From Acestrorhynchus altus (Eukaryota; Chordata; Actinopteri; Characiformes; Acestrorhynchidae), in NCBI GenBank assembly GCA_034509495.1, contig JAVGWO010000026.1:1615409-1679408 (forward strand): 64,000 nt of DNA, written 5' to 3'. Under the pieces are notes generated by a model that ran no database searches, was not told the DNA's origin, and worked only from the letters and a program-made list of their open reading frames with translations. Below are positions 33,997 through 47,369 of this stretch, piece after piece. Every line of letters begins with the position of its first letter. Positions within the stretch are counted from its first letter, which is position 1. Made by a program: the position numbers and the translations under genes.

Positions 33997-36900
33997 TCAG
34001 CTTTCCAACAGAGCCACCTTCCGACCTTTCTGACCCACACTCTTTGCTCTCTTCATCTGGTACACCACCTTTGCTGCTTCATCAGACAGACCCTGAAAGT
34101 ACATTACAAACTCATTAGCCAGCTCTCAGTGTGTGCACACTCCTGAAAATAAAGGTATCAAATGCCACTAAAACATTTTTAATGATGCCACAAAACAGCA
34201 TTATTGAGCCAAACAATCCAGAGGGGTTTTAATCAAAATTTACCTGTGATTTAATAAGCAACACCAGTGAAATTAAAGAAAAATAGCAAAAATACACTTT
34301 GCTTGCCAGTGAATCCCTGAAAAAAAGTCTGAGGATGGAGGTAGGTTTAAGTCATGACATCAAGGTGGAGAGGGGGCCAAGCTTAAAAGCAGTGCAAACA
34401 CTGCAGTAGTGATGCTGGACGAGGCCTATGGCCAGCATTCTAATACCATGGTAGTGATGTTAAATGAGGCCTGAAGCCATCATGCCAATGCTGCATCCAG
34501 CAATGCATCTACGTATTTTTAATAAATCACTCAAACTGTCAGTCATTGTACAGGAATATGATCAATGCTGTCTAATTTAGCTAAAGTTATACTGCTTTTG
34601 ATTAGTGTCTATCCATAACATGGATTATGTCACAGCAACCAGCATCTGTTTTTTTTTCGAAGAAACTTAAAGGAGCATGAAGAACATAGTCAGGGATAAA
34701 AGTCTTCTGGTTTTGCTCTTTAAAATATTTTTTAAACAGTAATTTGACTTTCTGTTTTGAGTATTTTGGTTGCTCCTCATTCATACAGGTAGGAGCTGGG
34801 TCTAGTGTGACAGGAAATAAATGCCTGTAGGCATTGCCGTTCACTGCTGTGTGAACAGACTTGCCTATGAAAAACCATAGCTAAACGCTGTAGAGCTGTA
34901 GTTCTTTTGAAACAGGATCTGGTCCCCAGGCTAGAAGAAGCACTGTTTATTCTCGACAGAATGTTTCAATGGAATAAAGAACCACTGTAAATGTAACACG
35001 TAAGCGTCTTTTTAATGTTTTAAAAAGCTTCCAATTAAATTTCCTGTAGACCCATAAAAGTTAAAAGAACATTTATTGATTTTCAAGTTGTGTGAGATTG
35101 AGACTGACCCAAGTTGTTTCAGAGCTTACCGTGGAAGGTTTGGGGCTGGCGAGAAGTAAGGTGTTTTCTGTACTGTCCTGCTGAAGGAAAGAAAATTAGG
35201 TGAAAGTTCACCAACATCGACTCTGTGACCTGAGAACAAGCACAGCAGATTTTCATCTCGTGCATGAGAAGAGATAGTCACAGACAAATACCATTCAAGT
35301 TTTGAGTTCTTTGTGTGAGAACAGATGCATGTGTGTACGTGTGGATCTTTAACCAGATGCACAAGATAATTGCATTGCTTGGCAGCTGAAATGTGAACAA
35401 TGGCTCCAGTCGTTACATTTCCTTGTTTGTATGTTAATGGTTCATTTTTAAAACATAGACATACACATGCATAGAGCTTCATTATAGTGTGATTGATTTG
35501 TCATTTTTAGGTAGCATTCTTACCTTTGTGTCTGTGGTGAGGTCTTCACAGATCATGCTCATGGTGCTGATCCAATTACCGTAGATGCTCTCCTCTTTAG
35601 CAATTGGCTTCTGGTCACTGTTGGACACAAATAAAATAAATAATACCACACCTACACTTCAGTCCTACCTTAACTGTAAAACACCATTTTACCCAGGCCA
35701 AAGTATTAATGATTAGAAATAAAAAGACTTTACAGACTTAACACAGTAATGTGGATTGGGGAAGCACAGATACCTGGAGTGGTGGACAGCCTCATTGGCA
35801 TCTAGGGACCAATGATCTTATTCCTTAACTCCACCCTGCTCAAACTTCCTGCCAGTCAAGGGGATCAAACCTATAAACCTTGCAATCTCAAACTCACTTT
35901 TGTAAGCTTTAGGCCATGGCTTCGTCAAAAGCATAGGGTCGCCCATTCTATGGCACTTCTGGAGCTGAAAGGGTTAACTACCATGCTCAAGGGCCCAAGA
36001 TTGGCAGCTATGCAGACTGGGTATCAAACCAATAACCCAGGGTTCCAACCCACAAGCCACCACTGCCCCCAAAATAATGCTATGATTTTATTCTAGAATG
36101 AATATGCAAAGTTCATAGTTTGTAAAAGTGACAAAAATAATTCCTCAGTAAATTTCTTTCCATAGCCCAGAGGGTTCTCAGATCCTGTTTAGATCAGTGT
36201 GACACAATAGTATTGTAAGGTTCTTTATTGCTGGCAATTTCTCTGTATTTACAGAAATGGCAGATAATCCATTAACTCAAAGCATGCTTCTCACAGAAGC
36301 TATAGGTAAGGCAAATAAGATTCTGTGCATAGGCTTGTATTAAAAGTGTGCTTTGAGTCAATCATTTTCTATTCTTTTCTAATTAAAGAAAAATATGTCA
36401 AAATTATTGACAGAAAGGAATCTTTTTTATCTGTAGTAAACAGTCTATGTCAAATTTAACAACAATACAGAATAATGCCAAGCTACAGGCAGTGGAACAC
36501 AGACCAACACACACCTGATGTCTTTGAGAAGGTCCTGTTGGGCTTTAAGTTGGTTCTGGGCCTCCTCTATCCTGCCCTCCATGGTGAGTCTGGCACACAG
36601 CTGAGCGCAGTGAACCCCCAGTACAGACAAGTTCAGACTTCCTGCCCATACCCAGCTGCAAGAGCACAAAACTGTCTGAATTGTTTCAGAGTAGGATATA
36701 TTTGTTGCAGCTGTTGATGCCATGCAAGGGCATATCACCTGCTTGTAGTCACACGCTTTTGTTGAGTGATCACTCTGGTCATTTTCTTCAAGTCTCGCGT
36801 CTTAAAAGACAGCTGCAGCTGAAATGGCACTCGATCCTTTCTCAGAAAATCTAAAATAATAATAATTCAGCACTTTTACAGATATTTTACTCTTGACTAT

Positions 36901-39900
36901 AGTTTTAGATTTAGTTTCAGTTATCTTACCATGTTTGGTATAAAAGCATGGTAACACAACACAAAATAAAATAAGAAACTGAAGAATGAGAACAAAATCA
37001 CAGAAACTGGGAAAAGGGAACAAAGACCAAAAAGGTCTAAAAATAACTAATATAGCTGTAGAAAAACCTGACTTGCCTGACTTGCGCCAACATCCACCCA
37101 CATAAACGCAAGAGACAAGTTCTGAGAATGACAGCTCAACTTCATACAATGTAGCTTCTTTAAACTGTCAACAATGTCATGTAGTCATAAAGACTACATT
37201 TGTCTTCACTTACTGTCCACTTTGTCAGGCCTAACAGCAAACTGGAAAGTGATTTCTACTCCATCTGTGACATTCCCAATCTCTCTCACCAGCTTGTGAT
37301 GGTCTTCTTCATAAGGGAAATATCTGGTAGGACCCACACAAAAAGCTTCATTAGAGTTGAGGCAGAACTAAATTAATACATATACTAGTAGTTTATAGAG
37401 ATTTTTAAAGAAACTGAAGAAATTTCAGTTTAATTTGGTTTATGTACACTAGGGTGCGAATACCCAACACTTTAATTCTCCATCATAAAAGCAGTGAAAA
37501 CAAAAATTTCAGGGGGTGGTCTTAGAATTATTATGACTCAAGTGTTGTGTCATTTTTCGAATTATTTCCTATCAAAAACCCTGTTGGTGAGGAGTACAAT
37601 AAACATACAGTACCAGTCAAAAGTTTGGACACACCTACACTCTTCAACATTTACAGGACAACCTTACAAAATAATGAGTCTGTCCAGTTCTATATAAACC
37701 AAATGAAAGTGTTTTGTGGAGCTCTCCAACTTTGGTTATATAGTTGGTGTATATTTTTATATATAATGTTTCTTACTACTGCCTGGGACTTTTGCACCAA
37801 TGTTTTTCTCTCACTTTTACATGTGATGTTACAATAAACAGGATTTGATATGATGAGTTCTAGATGCTACTATCCTTTTTTATGGGCTTCAATAAGGGTT
37901 TTCTGCCATCATCAAAATAATCTACCCAAATGCTATACACTACACCTTAAGTGATATTAGGGCTGGGTAATATAGTGCTATTTATATCTATATAAAGATA
38001 TAAAGAGAGTGGGATAAGGGGTAAAGCAATATTGTTTATATCAAGTTTAAATAAAGAAAAATGTTCTGTTTCAATCATGGAAACCTTTATTCTGCTTTCT
38101 TACTCTTACTTTCTCAAAGATGTCATAATGCAGAGCTCCTGATGAAGAGAAATTTTAAGAAATGTAAAGAAATTTTATATAAAATTTCTTCTTTATACAC
38201 ACAATGTTTTAAAATGGTTAAAAGACCAAAGAACTATGCAGTGTTCTCATTTTTCCAAATTGTATTTTTCACACCATATATCAAACTGTATATCACCATT
38301 CAACAAAAATATAATGAGATTTCACCCATATTGCTCAGCCCTAAGTGATATGCAAGAGCAATGGACACAGCACAATACTAATCATTTTCTAACAACTGAT
38401 TCCCAAAAGAGAATTTACCTATTTTAATCATCCAGTTTACAGCTTTTCTGCAGAATGAAAATGTGAGAACGATGTAATCATTTATACTCACATGCCATCT
38501 GGTGCTAGCAGAGTCGACACAACATTAGTTGCTAAGACATTGTCAGCCAGAGCAGTTTGAATTTCTGTAGCAACTGTGCCGATGTTCACGATGTTGATCT
38601 GAGGATCAAGATATAGTTAAAATTGTTCTTATTTGTCATTTATTGCATTTGGAGACAAATTCCTATGACAGCTGTACCAATGTTGACCAATTTTAATTTC
38701 TGATCTGTGGTCACAGTAGGCAGAAATTAATACAGCTGATTAAAGATGAATAGTCTGCTAGGCCACAGATATCCAGTAAATGAAATAGTACATCGGAAAG
38801 TGTACAGGAAAATAGTCATTTGGAAGAAATTGTCTGCTCTCATCAGCAATAATCAGTGAAACTCTGAACGAACAGAAAGTCATTTATACAGTATCTGTTA
38901 TAGATTTAAGAAGGACTGTGTTCTTGGTTGTTTATTTCAAGTTAATAGTGATATTGTTTCTGAAAAAATTAAGCATGGCAGTAGGTTCTGCCATGATCAC
39001 AGTGTGTCTGGGCAAATCCAGCATTTCTACAGGTTTGGTCTAAATACACTATGTGGACAAAAGTACTGGGAAATGTTCTATTCATAATATTCACTTCTCA
39101 AATGTATTAAACAGAGGCCATCCTGATTTTGTTGAAGCAGATGTCTCTTTTGTCAACCGAAGGCTTTCTACTAGATTTTTAAAACATTGTGGATTTGCTT
39201 GCATTCAGTGACAAGAGTATTAGTGAGGTCAGGATGTTGTATGATAGCTGCCCCAACCTCATCCCAAAGTACATGTAACTACAAAAGTACTGGATGGAGC
39301 ACCATCATTCCAGAGAACACAGTTCCACTGCTGCACCACTCAATGCTGGGAGGCTTATCCAGCCCTCATATATCTAGCCCGTGCCTTGCATTAGGTGCGG
39401 TGCCAATAGGTTCATGTTACTCAGATCCAGAGTCAATTTTATTGACAGTACCTCTCTACAGGGACTAGTCAAACTGTGTGTGAATTTGCATATAGTAGAT
39501 GAATGCATTTATTAAAAGGGGTGTCCTCAAAGTCCTTGTTGTAAAAAGCGCTTTATAAATAAACTTTGATTGATTGAATGAAACATGTATAAATATAGTG
39601 TAGATGTGTGAGTGAATGCACCTGTACATATTGTGTACTGCTACTGATGGGGTATGTAGGTCACCAGACTTGTTGTCTAGGGAATTTATCTCTGTTTATC
39701 TTTGTACCAAAATCTCCCCTTTGCTTGGCATGACAGAAATTTGTAGACTACATTCAACTCAGTTCCATTATAATAAAATGTCCCACTCACCCTGCCTCCT
39801 GTGTGATCAGCCAGCTTCCCCACCTCTGCCAGTTGACAATCCTCTCCCTCAAATGTCATCACTGATACAATCACTCTGTACACAACCACCGGAAAGTACA

Positions 39901-42687
39901 TTGATGTAGGTAAATAATCAGCCCCATATAAAACAACACTGTTCAATTCAATTACCAGTGGAGTTAACTCAGTTCAATTCAGTAACACTGGAATTATAGG
40001 AGGTTTGTGGGAGCATACAAGCAGATGTTTTGTTTGATCAATTAGTCAATTGGACATTGTAAAGCCTAAAATGGTGCAGCATTATAGTAACTGGGAGTTA
40101 CTGGGAGTAACTTTTTCTAATTTGAATGTGTAATTTTCTGCTGGATTTGAAGGATACTACATGTTAAATCTTAACAGAAAGAGGTTCTTTGCCAATTTAA
40201 GAAGGTAAGGCATACAAAGGTGTTTTGTTACAGACCCTTTTTCTGCCGCATGATTGGCTAACTGGTTGTAGAAATATGGTGATGGTGCAGGGGAATGTTC
40301 AGATTCTTGTTCCAACTGGCCCAGGCCTATATTGGCACGGCCATCTGTGCATATTATAACCTAAAAGCAAAGAGACAGAACAACATTGATAAATAAGACA
40401 AAAAGGTGATCAAATTAATGTTATTTTTGGAAAGTTTAGGTCACAGACTTTAGGTTTCAGATACCTTTGACCCTGAAAACTGAGAGGCCATGGCAACAGA
40501 AATGAGTGCAGCAGGGCCCAGAGCAGTGGCTCCATGCTCTCTTAATCTGAACAAAAAGAGAAACATCTTAATGTGTGTATTATAATCAAAAATCTTTCAC
40601 TTTTTATGTGATAATGGGAAACATATGTGTGTCTTGAACAAATGACCACTAATATACACTGCAATGAAGGCTTGTGCTAATAATGTGTGTATTTGTTTTG
40701 TTATTGTTCTTGACATATATGGAACAACTCAAGAAACAAGTAAAAATAAATCATTTAATTGACCATTAAATCTTGTTATATGAAACAATGGGCACCAGCC
40801 CAAAGAGGTTGCTATGAAAGGCCATGTATGTGCCACAACAATGCAGGAAAGGCTGTTGTTCAAGGGGCCTGATTACAATTCATTCTTAAAAATGGAGAGA
40901 ATACAGTTGTCCCTTGATGTGGAATGTGTATATCTAGTGGTGACCAGTGATATTTAAAAACAAAATGCCTAAGCATTAGCTAGGAGAGCCACTAGCAAGA
41001 GAAAGTCATTGACTATATATTACTCACTCTTTGACTCTCTGATTTAGGCACTGGTATGTCTCTGCAATGCAGTGAGGTGTGGAGTACTTTTCTCCCTGCT
41101 CTTTCACATGATCATAGTCCACAAGAGCCCAGTCCCGTAAAGTGAGAGGAACTCCTGTGCCATCCCCATACACTGTTACCTGACAACAGAAACACAGATA
41201 TATAGTTTCGTTTGTTGTTTTGCTATGATTTGTCCGACTGCCTTTATCTATGGAGTACCAATAGAAGCATTTGAAATCAGCCTTAATAAAAATATATCAT
41301 GATGTTAAAACATGCTCCACTGCAAGACAGATAATCTACAATGGAGGAACTTCAGCACCCCAAAGAGTGTCTATCCAACAAAAATCACTACCAAGATGCA
41401 AAAAAACATCTAAAGACGTACAACCTTTATTTGCATCAAGTACTGTGAAGGTTTATGAGCCGCCATCAATCAAATAATGAACAAACATGAGGTGAATGGC
41501 ACACAAACAAGGAAGAAGGCACTGCTGCTCTCAGTATTTTGATTGGACCATATGGATAAGCTAGAAGCTACCAGAAAAATGAAAGAACTACTTGGATTAG
41601 ATGAATGTCTTTTGTTTGAAAACCAAAAACTGCATTCCAGCATAAGGACCTCATCCCAGCTGTTAAGCATGGGGGTGGTTATAATATTTTCTGTGTCATT
41701 TGTTTAAAGTCAATTCACCTTTTTGGGTTAAATCCATGTTCAATTCTAGCAGCACTGTACAGAAGAGTCCTATGATTTCTGAGATGACACATTTTGATGA
41801 CATATGTACTTAAAGGAAAAACAATGCAAAGAAACTAAAATTACAAAAAAATTACAGGAGAAGAAAAATGAGAAAAAGAAGTTAAAAATAAAAAGGTATA
41901 AATGATCTTCTTGTGAAAGGGAACAGTTGTACCCAGCAGTCCTTATCAACAGCTACTAGCAAATGTATCGGTATCATACATCAATACAATAACTGAAAGT
42001 GAATATTCATCAGTTTTAGGGCCTTTAGTGGTCTCATCAAATCTCCAAAAACATCATCAATTAAGCAGCAAGGTTAATATGAAGTGCTCAGAATAAAAAT
42101 GTAATACAAATTATAAGTTATAAATCATTACTGTACTTGGAACACTCTCATATTCACAGTTAAACTGACTCATAGTACTATTAATACTTTCAGTCTTCCA
42201 GCTACCAACTTCCTCCCTTACCTCATCGTTGAAAGTGACTAGTGCTACTCGACGGTGAGGTGAAGACTTTTGTATGGAAGACAGTGCCATCTGCAGGGCC
42301 TCTTGGACACCCTGAAAACATAAAACAAGTCTGTATGTGATACAGATGTAGCAGCTAGAAGAAAACTGGAAAAGGAAGAACTGATGCCTTCAATTCAAAT
42401 AAAAATGAAGTGAAACTAAGGATTTTCTAAGGATTGTTTTATAGAATAACCAAGAACATAATGTGAAAAGAAGCTAAGTCACTTTGTGGAGTACTGCAGA
42501 CTGTGACAATAACTGAGTATTTTGTAGACTGTGCTGACAGGCAAGGAAGTCTTAAGGGATAATTACCTGCAGTCGCGATACATATGTGGGTGATCTTGTG
42601 CTGTTACCAGGAGACACCTGTGTGTGTATGTATATATATATATATAAATATATATATATCTATATATATATATATATATATATATAG

Positions 42688-42745
<58 letters not shown>

Positions 42746-44195
42746 AAATATATAAATAAAGGGAAAAAAATCCCATTTAAAAATGGATTATGCATAATAT
42801 GCACAAACTGATGGATTAAACAAATATTAAATATTTACCTCAGATGTGACGCTCATGCTACCAGAAACATCAACACAGAAGACCACCAACATGTCCTCAA
42901 GGTTCATGTAGTCATCATCTATCTCCTCATCCACATACAGCATATCTCTGCCTAGACTAGTCCACAGTGGAGAGCGCCCCATTTTTACTTTGCTCTGAGA
43001 GAGAGCATTCTGCTTACCACAGAACTCACAGCACCATGTCTATATACAGAGAGAGAAAGAGAGAGGGAGAGAGAGCACTCATAAAAAAGAGATTGGATCA
43101 TTCAGGAATGCAATAAAAACATACACTATATGTCCAAATGCTTGTGGACACCCCTTCTAATGAATGCATTCAGGTATGTTAAATTGCACCCATTGCTGTC
43201 AGAAGTGTAAATGCACACACATCTTGTCCCTGTAGAGAAGTGTTGCCAAAAATATAGGACTCGCATGAGCATACACATGAGCCATACTGGTACCATGCCT
43301 ACTGCAAGGCATGGGTTAGTGGAATATAAAGGAGTATATAAAGCCCCCCAGCATTTAGCTATGGAGCAGTGTGACTAGGGACTGTGCTCCCAGGTATGAT
43401 GGTGATCTATCCAATACATTTGGGATGAGTTGGAGAGTTTAGAGTGTATTCATGATCATCCAACATCCTGGTCTCACTAATGCTTCCTCACAGCAATGTT
43501 CCAGAATCTAGTAGAAAGACTTCCCCAAACAGTAGATACAGTTGCTCCACCAAAATCAGAATAAACTCTATTTAATACTGTTGATATTGGAAGAAACAAT
43601 GAATCAGCCAATACATTTTTTCACATAGTGTATATATGAAAAGGTGTGTTTGAGGTGTGTTGTCACTCACTGTTGCATTTGTGCTGGTTTGAGAGTTGCT
43701 CACAGCAGACATGACTGCCCTACACTTCCCACAGTGCACTGGTTTCTGGTTACTCTGTATACTGGATGCTAAGAGAGAAACACTTTTAGACACAGGATCT
43801 TCTGAAAACAGGTTCAGTCTGGTTCAAGGAACGCATATTGTGCAGATCACCTTTGCTAATGTCCACAAGGTTTCCGACTTTGAGTGACACTACATTTACA
43901 TTGGCTTTTAGACGAGTCTGTCCTTTAGCTTCCAGACCTGCAAGAGAAAATATTTGAATTGAATCATAATTCAATTCTTACATTGAATTATTGATACAGG
44001 GTCTTGTCTTTTAAGCTGGATATTTTGTTTTTATGAAATGGCCTTCGGTGCAGATTAATGAGTAATTAATTAGTGAATCTAACAAACCACATAAGACTTA
44101 TTAATTAAAACTTAAACCTTGTCTCAACAAACAGCACATTTAGAGATAATTAGTTGTAGATTTTTTTGTATGAAAAATAAAAATCTATCTATCTA

Positions 44196-44245
<50 letters not shown>

Positions 44246-45349
44246 CTTTTATTGTGATTTAAATGTTTTGGAATTGGTACAACTTACCTCGAGGGGGTAC
44301 TGGAGGTGGCATTGAAGTGGGATTTGTATGTTTCTGGGTTAAACGACGAGGAGGTACAGGCGGTGGTTTTAAAGAAGGCACTGCAAACATAATATATAAA
44401 AAACCTCAAACCAAGTGAGAACTACATTCTCAGTTTAAGCAAAATATGACAAATCACTGCAAATTTATCACATGATCAGTAACATCATTTTTTGTTTCAT
44501 CATCACCTTACCAGAAAGTTATTTTTTTTCACACCCATACAAGGATGTGATCTTTGTTTTCAACTGCCAATGAGCATATCAAAGACTTGAAAGCAGTTTT
44601 TTTTTCAGTTTGACATTTAAAACAGACACTGCAGAGGACTCATTTTACAGGAAAAGACAACGATCAGTAGGCGATATCTACTGCAGTGCAGTGCAGCATG
44701 CCAACAGAAAATCTACTGTTGGGCCCACCTTGTCTCTTAATTTAAATGTCACATATTCCAAGTATTCAGCACATCTATTTTAAAGGTATGAAAATATATG
44801 TAGATCAATAACTCACCGGGATTTGGAATGACAGCAATGCGATTGTCATAAGGATGCTCTGAATGTGTTCTGGACAAAGTGCAGGGCAGTGTGGACGAAA
44901 GATCTAAGGGACAAAGTAAGACCACAACAGATGATGAAAAAAGTACAATATTAAGAGTTAATAAATCAGTCCAATATGCTAGAGTAGTAAACTGTTTGGA
45001 CTGACTGTTAAAACTTTTTTCTATCACTTTTTACCACCAAGTCATCTCTCAACTTCTCTTGCCTCAGTCGTGTTTAAGAACTCAACAGAGCACTTGTTTG
45101 CCTCCTTTTTTCTTCACTTTGATTGCATAACAAAACATGAATCATCTTTCCTTGTTTTCAAACAGTTCACAATTTCTACTAGTTCCTGAATAATGATTAG
45201 TTAATGATTGATCTTAAAACTAAAACTCAATCATAAGCCTAAGAGTTGAACAGACTGACCTTGAGTTAAAACATTTAAATATTTATCTCACCCTCAACCA
45301 GACTCTCAGGCCTCCAGTTGCAAACAACATGACTGCAGGCAAACTCCAT
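33997..45349 (-). CDS. Sec23/Sec24-type zinc-ribbon and VWA-domain protein, 639 aa, name unknown
   Basis: Nineteen coding exons splice in perfect phase: 45292-45349, 44817-44903, 44288-44380, 43851-43937, 43671-43768, 42839-43039, 42567-42617, 42222-42311, 41028-41179, 40465-40546, 40236-40360, 39791-39875, 38492-38598, 37214-37323, 36739-36850, 36515-36655, 35524-35617, 35130-35180 and 33997-34092. Residues about 49-79 are proline-rich with PPPVPPRR, an SH3-ligand-like motif. C121, C124, C145 and C148 form a zinc ribbon (CGKC...WCCEFCGKQN) like that of Sec23/Sec24. The VWA domain runs from about 190 to 405 with MIDAS motif DVSGSMS (198-204) and a strand VIICTDGRANIG (334-345). Then follow beta-rich (about 405-510) and helical (about 510-640) parts. 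There is no signal peptide or membrane segment, so it is probably cytoplasmic. Zinc ribbon, VWA-like trunk, beta and helical parts follow the Sec23/24 order, but coat trunks lack a MIDAS. Donor GTCTGT after exon 11 is weak. Function is not known to me. Confidence 0.9.
35760..36080 (-). repeat. tRNA-like SINE-type degenerate repeat
   Basis: It contains CATGCTCAAGGGCCCAAGAT, GGTATCAAACCAATAACCC and a CCACCACTGCCCC end, as in common fish SINE-like repeats. It lies in an intron of the zinc-ribbon/VWA gene. Confidence 0.5.
37605..37850 (+). mobile_element. Tc1-type transposon end fragment
   Basis: It begins TACAGTACCAGTCAAAAGTT and continues GGACACACCT, the well-known left end of a fish Tc1 family. 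The rest of the element is missing or unrecognisable. Lies in an intron of the VWA gene. Confidence 0.65.
37958..38343. mobile_element. hAT-type MITE with 8-bp target duplication
   Basis: The ends TAGGGCTGGGTAATAT and, reversed, TAGGGCTGAGCAATAT are inverted repeats. The 8-base direct repeat AGTGATAT flanks both sides (37950-37957 and 38344-38351), the hAT signature. It is 386 bases long with no transposase. It lies in an intron of the VWA gene and carries AT-rich, fold-prone internal sequence. Confidence 0.87.
39047..39580 (-). mobile_element. CACTATRTG MITE family copy plus LINE-like tail
   Basis: It starts TACACTATGTGGACAAAAGT and follows in reverse the order of the complete copy at 43124 (TTTCTACTAGATT, CTCTACAGGGACTAGTC, GGGGTGTCCTCAAAG). 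It then runs into AAAGCGCTTTATAAATAAAC and a short TTGA tail. Confidence 0.6.
41260..41700 (+). mobile_element. Probable Tc1-like element remnant
   Basis: The text around AACATGAGGTGAATGGCACA, a long middle without a stable frame, and GTTAAGCATGGGGGTGGTTATAATATTTTC look like the transposase part of a decayed fish Tc1-like element. No terminal repeats were found. It lies in an intron of the VWA gene. Confidence 0.4.
42628..42742. repeat. (TA)n(GA)n compound microsatellite
   Basis: A TA/ATAT stretch at about 42628-42703 passes into a GA run to about 42742. It starts only some 10 bases upstream (acceptor side) of the 51-nt exon 42567-42617 of the VWA gene. Confidence 0.93.
43124..43630 (+). mobile_element. 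Complete CACTATRTG MITE with TA flanks
   Basis: It starts CACTATATGTCCAAATG and ends CATTTTTTCACATAGTG, giving short inverted ends, with TA on each side (43122-43123 and 43631-43632). At 507 bases with no transposase it looks like a non-autonomous Tc1/mariner-class element. It ends about 40 bases from exon 43671-43768. Confidence 0.75.
44184..44245. repeat. (CTAT)n(CTGT)n microsatellite
   Basis: Four-base units, first CTAT then CTGT, spanning about 62 bases about 40 bases downstream of exon 44288-44380 on the gene strand. Confidence 0.95.
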
Positions 45350-47365
45350 CTACAAGAATAATAGGTTGAGAATGAGAAACATTCTGTCAATAAAAACAAA
45401 ATGTCACTGGAATAAGTATTACAACCTGGAGCATATCTGCAGCTTTCAAGCATTGGTTAAGCTGCTAGGTCTATCTCAGAGTTTCATCTGGGCTTTACAA
45501 ATGGGCCCAGTTCCTCAAACTATAAAATCTGAATAGTACAGATAATCTGATTTAACAGAGGGATTCAGCATGCTCCTCAACCAACCATTTAAGGATCATG
45601 TTTGTGCCAAGATGATTTCAAACAAGGCTTTTATTTGTGGTGCCTGGACACCTCAGTTCTGTCTGTAAATAGCACACTTCTCATGTAGATAGACGATAGC
45701 AGTGATATTCTGTGTAGTCAGAGGAGGAGGCAAAAAAAAAAAAACCCTTTCATCTGCAAACCTTCATTTCCTGCTGAAGGTTGCAGTGTTGCTCTGAGAC
45801 TGAATTAATGTGTATTTTATTGACATTTTCAGGTTACATGCTTCTCAATCCGGTGGATTATTTCCTCCTGGAGTGCTGAAATAGGAAATAGCTAACATTT
45901 GATTATTTTCTGTTATTGGGAGTAAGAAATGAATAAACAAGCCTGAATCAAACACATGGCAACATCTGGCTGTAGGTTAGATTAACAAAGAAACAGACCA
46001 CAAGCTTCTGAAACTGGGGATCACAGAAATATCACAGAAAACTACTGAATTAATAGTTAAACCACAAAACATAATTTAACCACATGGCACACAGAAATGC
46101 AATCAAACCACATCGATCTCTCCTGCACCCTCTGTCTTTCCCCAAAGACACACTGCAAGTGACTTGTATTTTCATCTTTCTGTAAACCTTGTCCTGAAAT
46201 GAGCATCTATACAACTAAACAATATGTCCTTTATATCAAACCTATTATAGATTTCACAAATTTAAGACATCTTTACTGAGATCTATCCTCAATCTGTCAT
46301 CACTGATTTCCTCACTATGCAGATATAATAATTCATTCACTTAAAATGAACCATTGACCTCCACATGTTCTAATTAAATCTAGTAGCTATAATCTTCTTA
46401 ACAACACATATAAAAGAAAGTACCTTTTTAGGTTGGTCTGCTTATGATGAAGTTCTGCAAATGCTGCCTCTCGCTGCGGCTTCCATTTGAGAAAATGACA
46501 AGCAGGAAGTCAGGAAAAGACTAACGGAGTAAGCAAAAATAAGCAGAGAATGACTAAAATGAAATGTGTGCCTGATTCACCGTCCTAATAGTCTCTGCTC
46601 AGTTTCAGAGCTGTTTGCTCTATTTCCTGTTTATGCATGTGAGAATGAAAGCCAGTGTGCCTGCAGGTGTTACAAGTTCTTCTCTATTCTACCACCAGGC
46701 TTTGCCTTTGCTATGGACTTTGACATTGCAAAAGGAATAAATTACAAGTGTAGAATCAAGTTGTTGATAAACATATTTACTTTTCATCTGCACCACAAAA
46801 CCAAGAACCCTTATAGTGTATAGCAAACCGCTCCAAAACAGTAACTTCACAGGAGAAAAAAACGTTTTAATTTTCAATGTAAGTCAATGTAAAACTATAT
46901 TTTTGTGTAATTGTGGAGAATTTATATTGGTTTATTCAATAAAGTATGTATATCAATCAATCAACAAATTAAACTAAAAAAACACATTAAGCATACTATG
47001 TACATCTGTGCTGCTGTGAGAGTAATATTTGGAGAGGCAGAATATACTCTGGCCCATGCCATGCACACTGACAGATATAAAAACTTCACATTATGTTTAT
47101 GAATGTGGTCCATATTATAATTTCAGTATATTTATAGCACATACTGTTCTAATTTCATCATAGTCTCTGTCTAAAACTGGAGGCAGTTGGCTGACTTGCT
47201 GCCCACACAGTCTCACAAGGCAGTGTAGTGATTAAGTTTAGTTCTTTTTAACCAACTATAAATTGTAACACTGCCGATGTATCAACACCTCACTGCTAGA
47301 TAAGCACGTGTTTCAATAGCCCTTACCATTTTCACCCAATAAAATAGAAGGCCAGATTATGAACC
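45350..47365. other. Intergenic DNA upstream of the VWA gene
   Basis: No coding exon is seen. A noncoding first exon and the promoter of the VWA gene may lie here, since the ATG follows a TTCTTGTAG acceptor-like sequence at 45350, but none can be placed. Confidence 0.4.
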
Positions 47366-47369
47366 TTCG

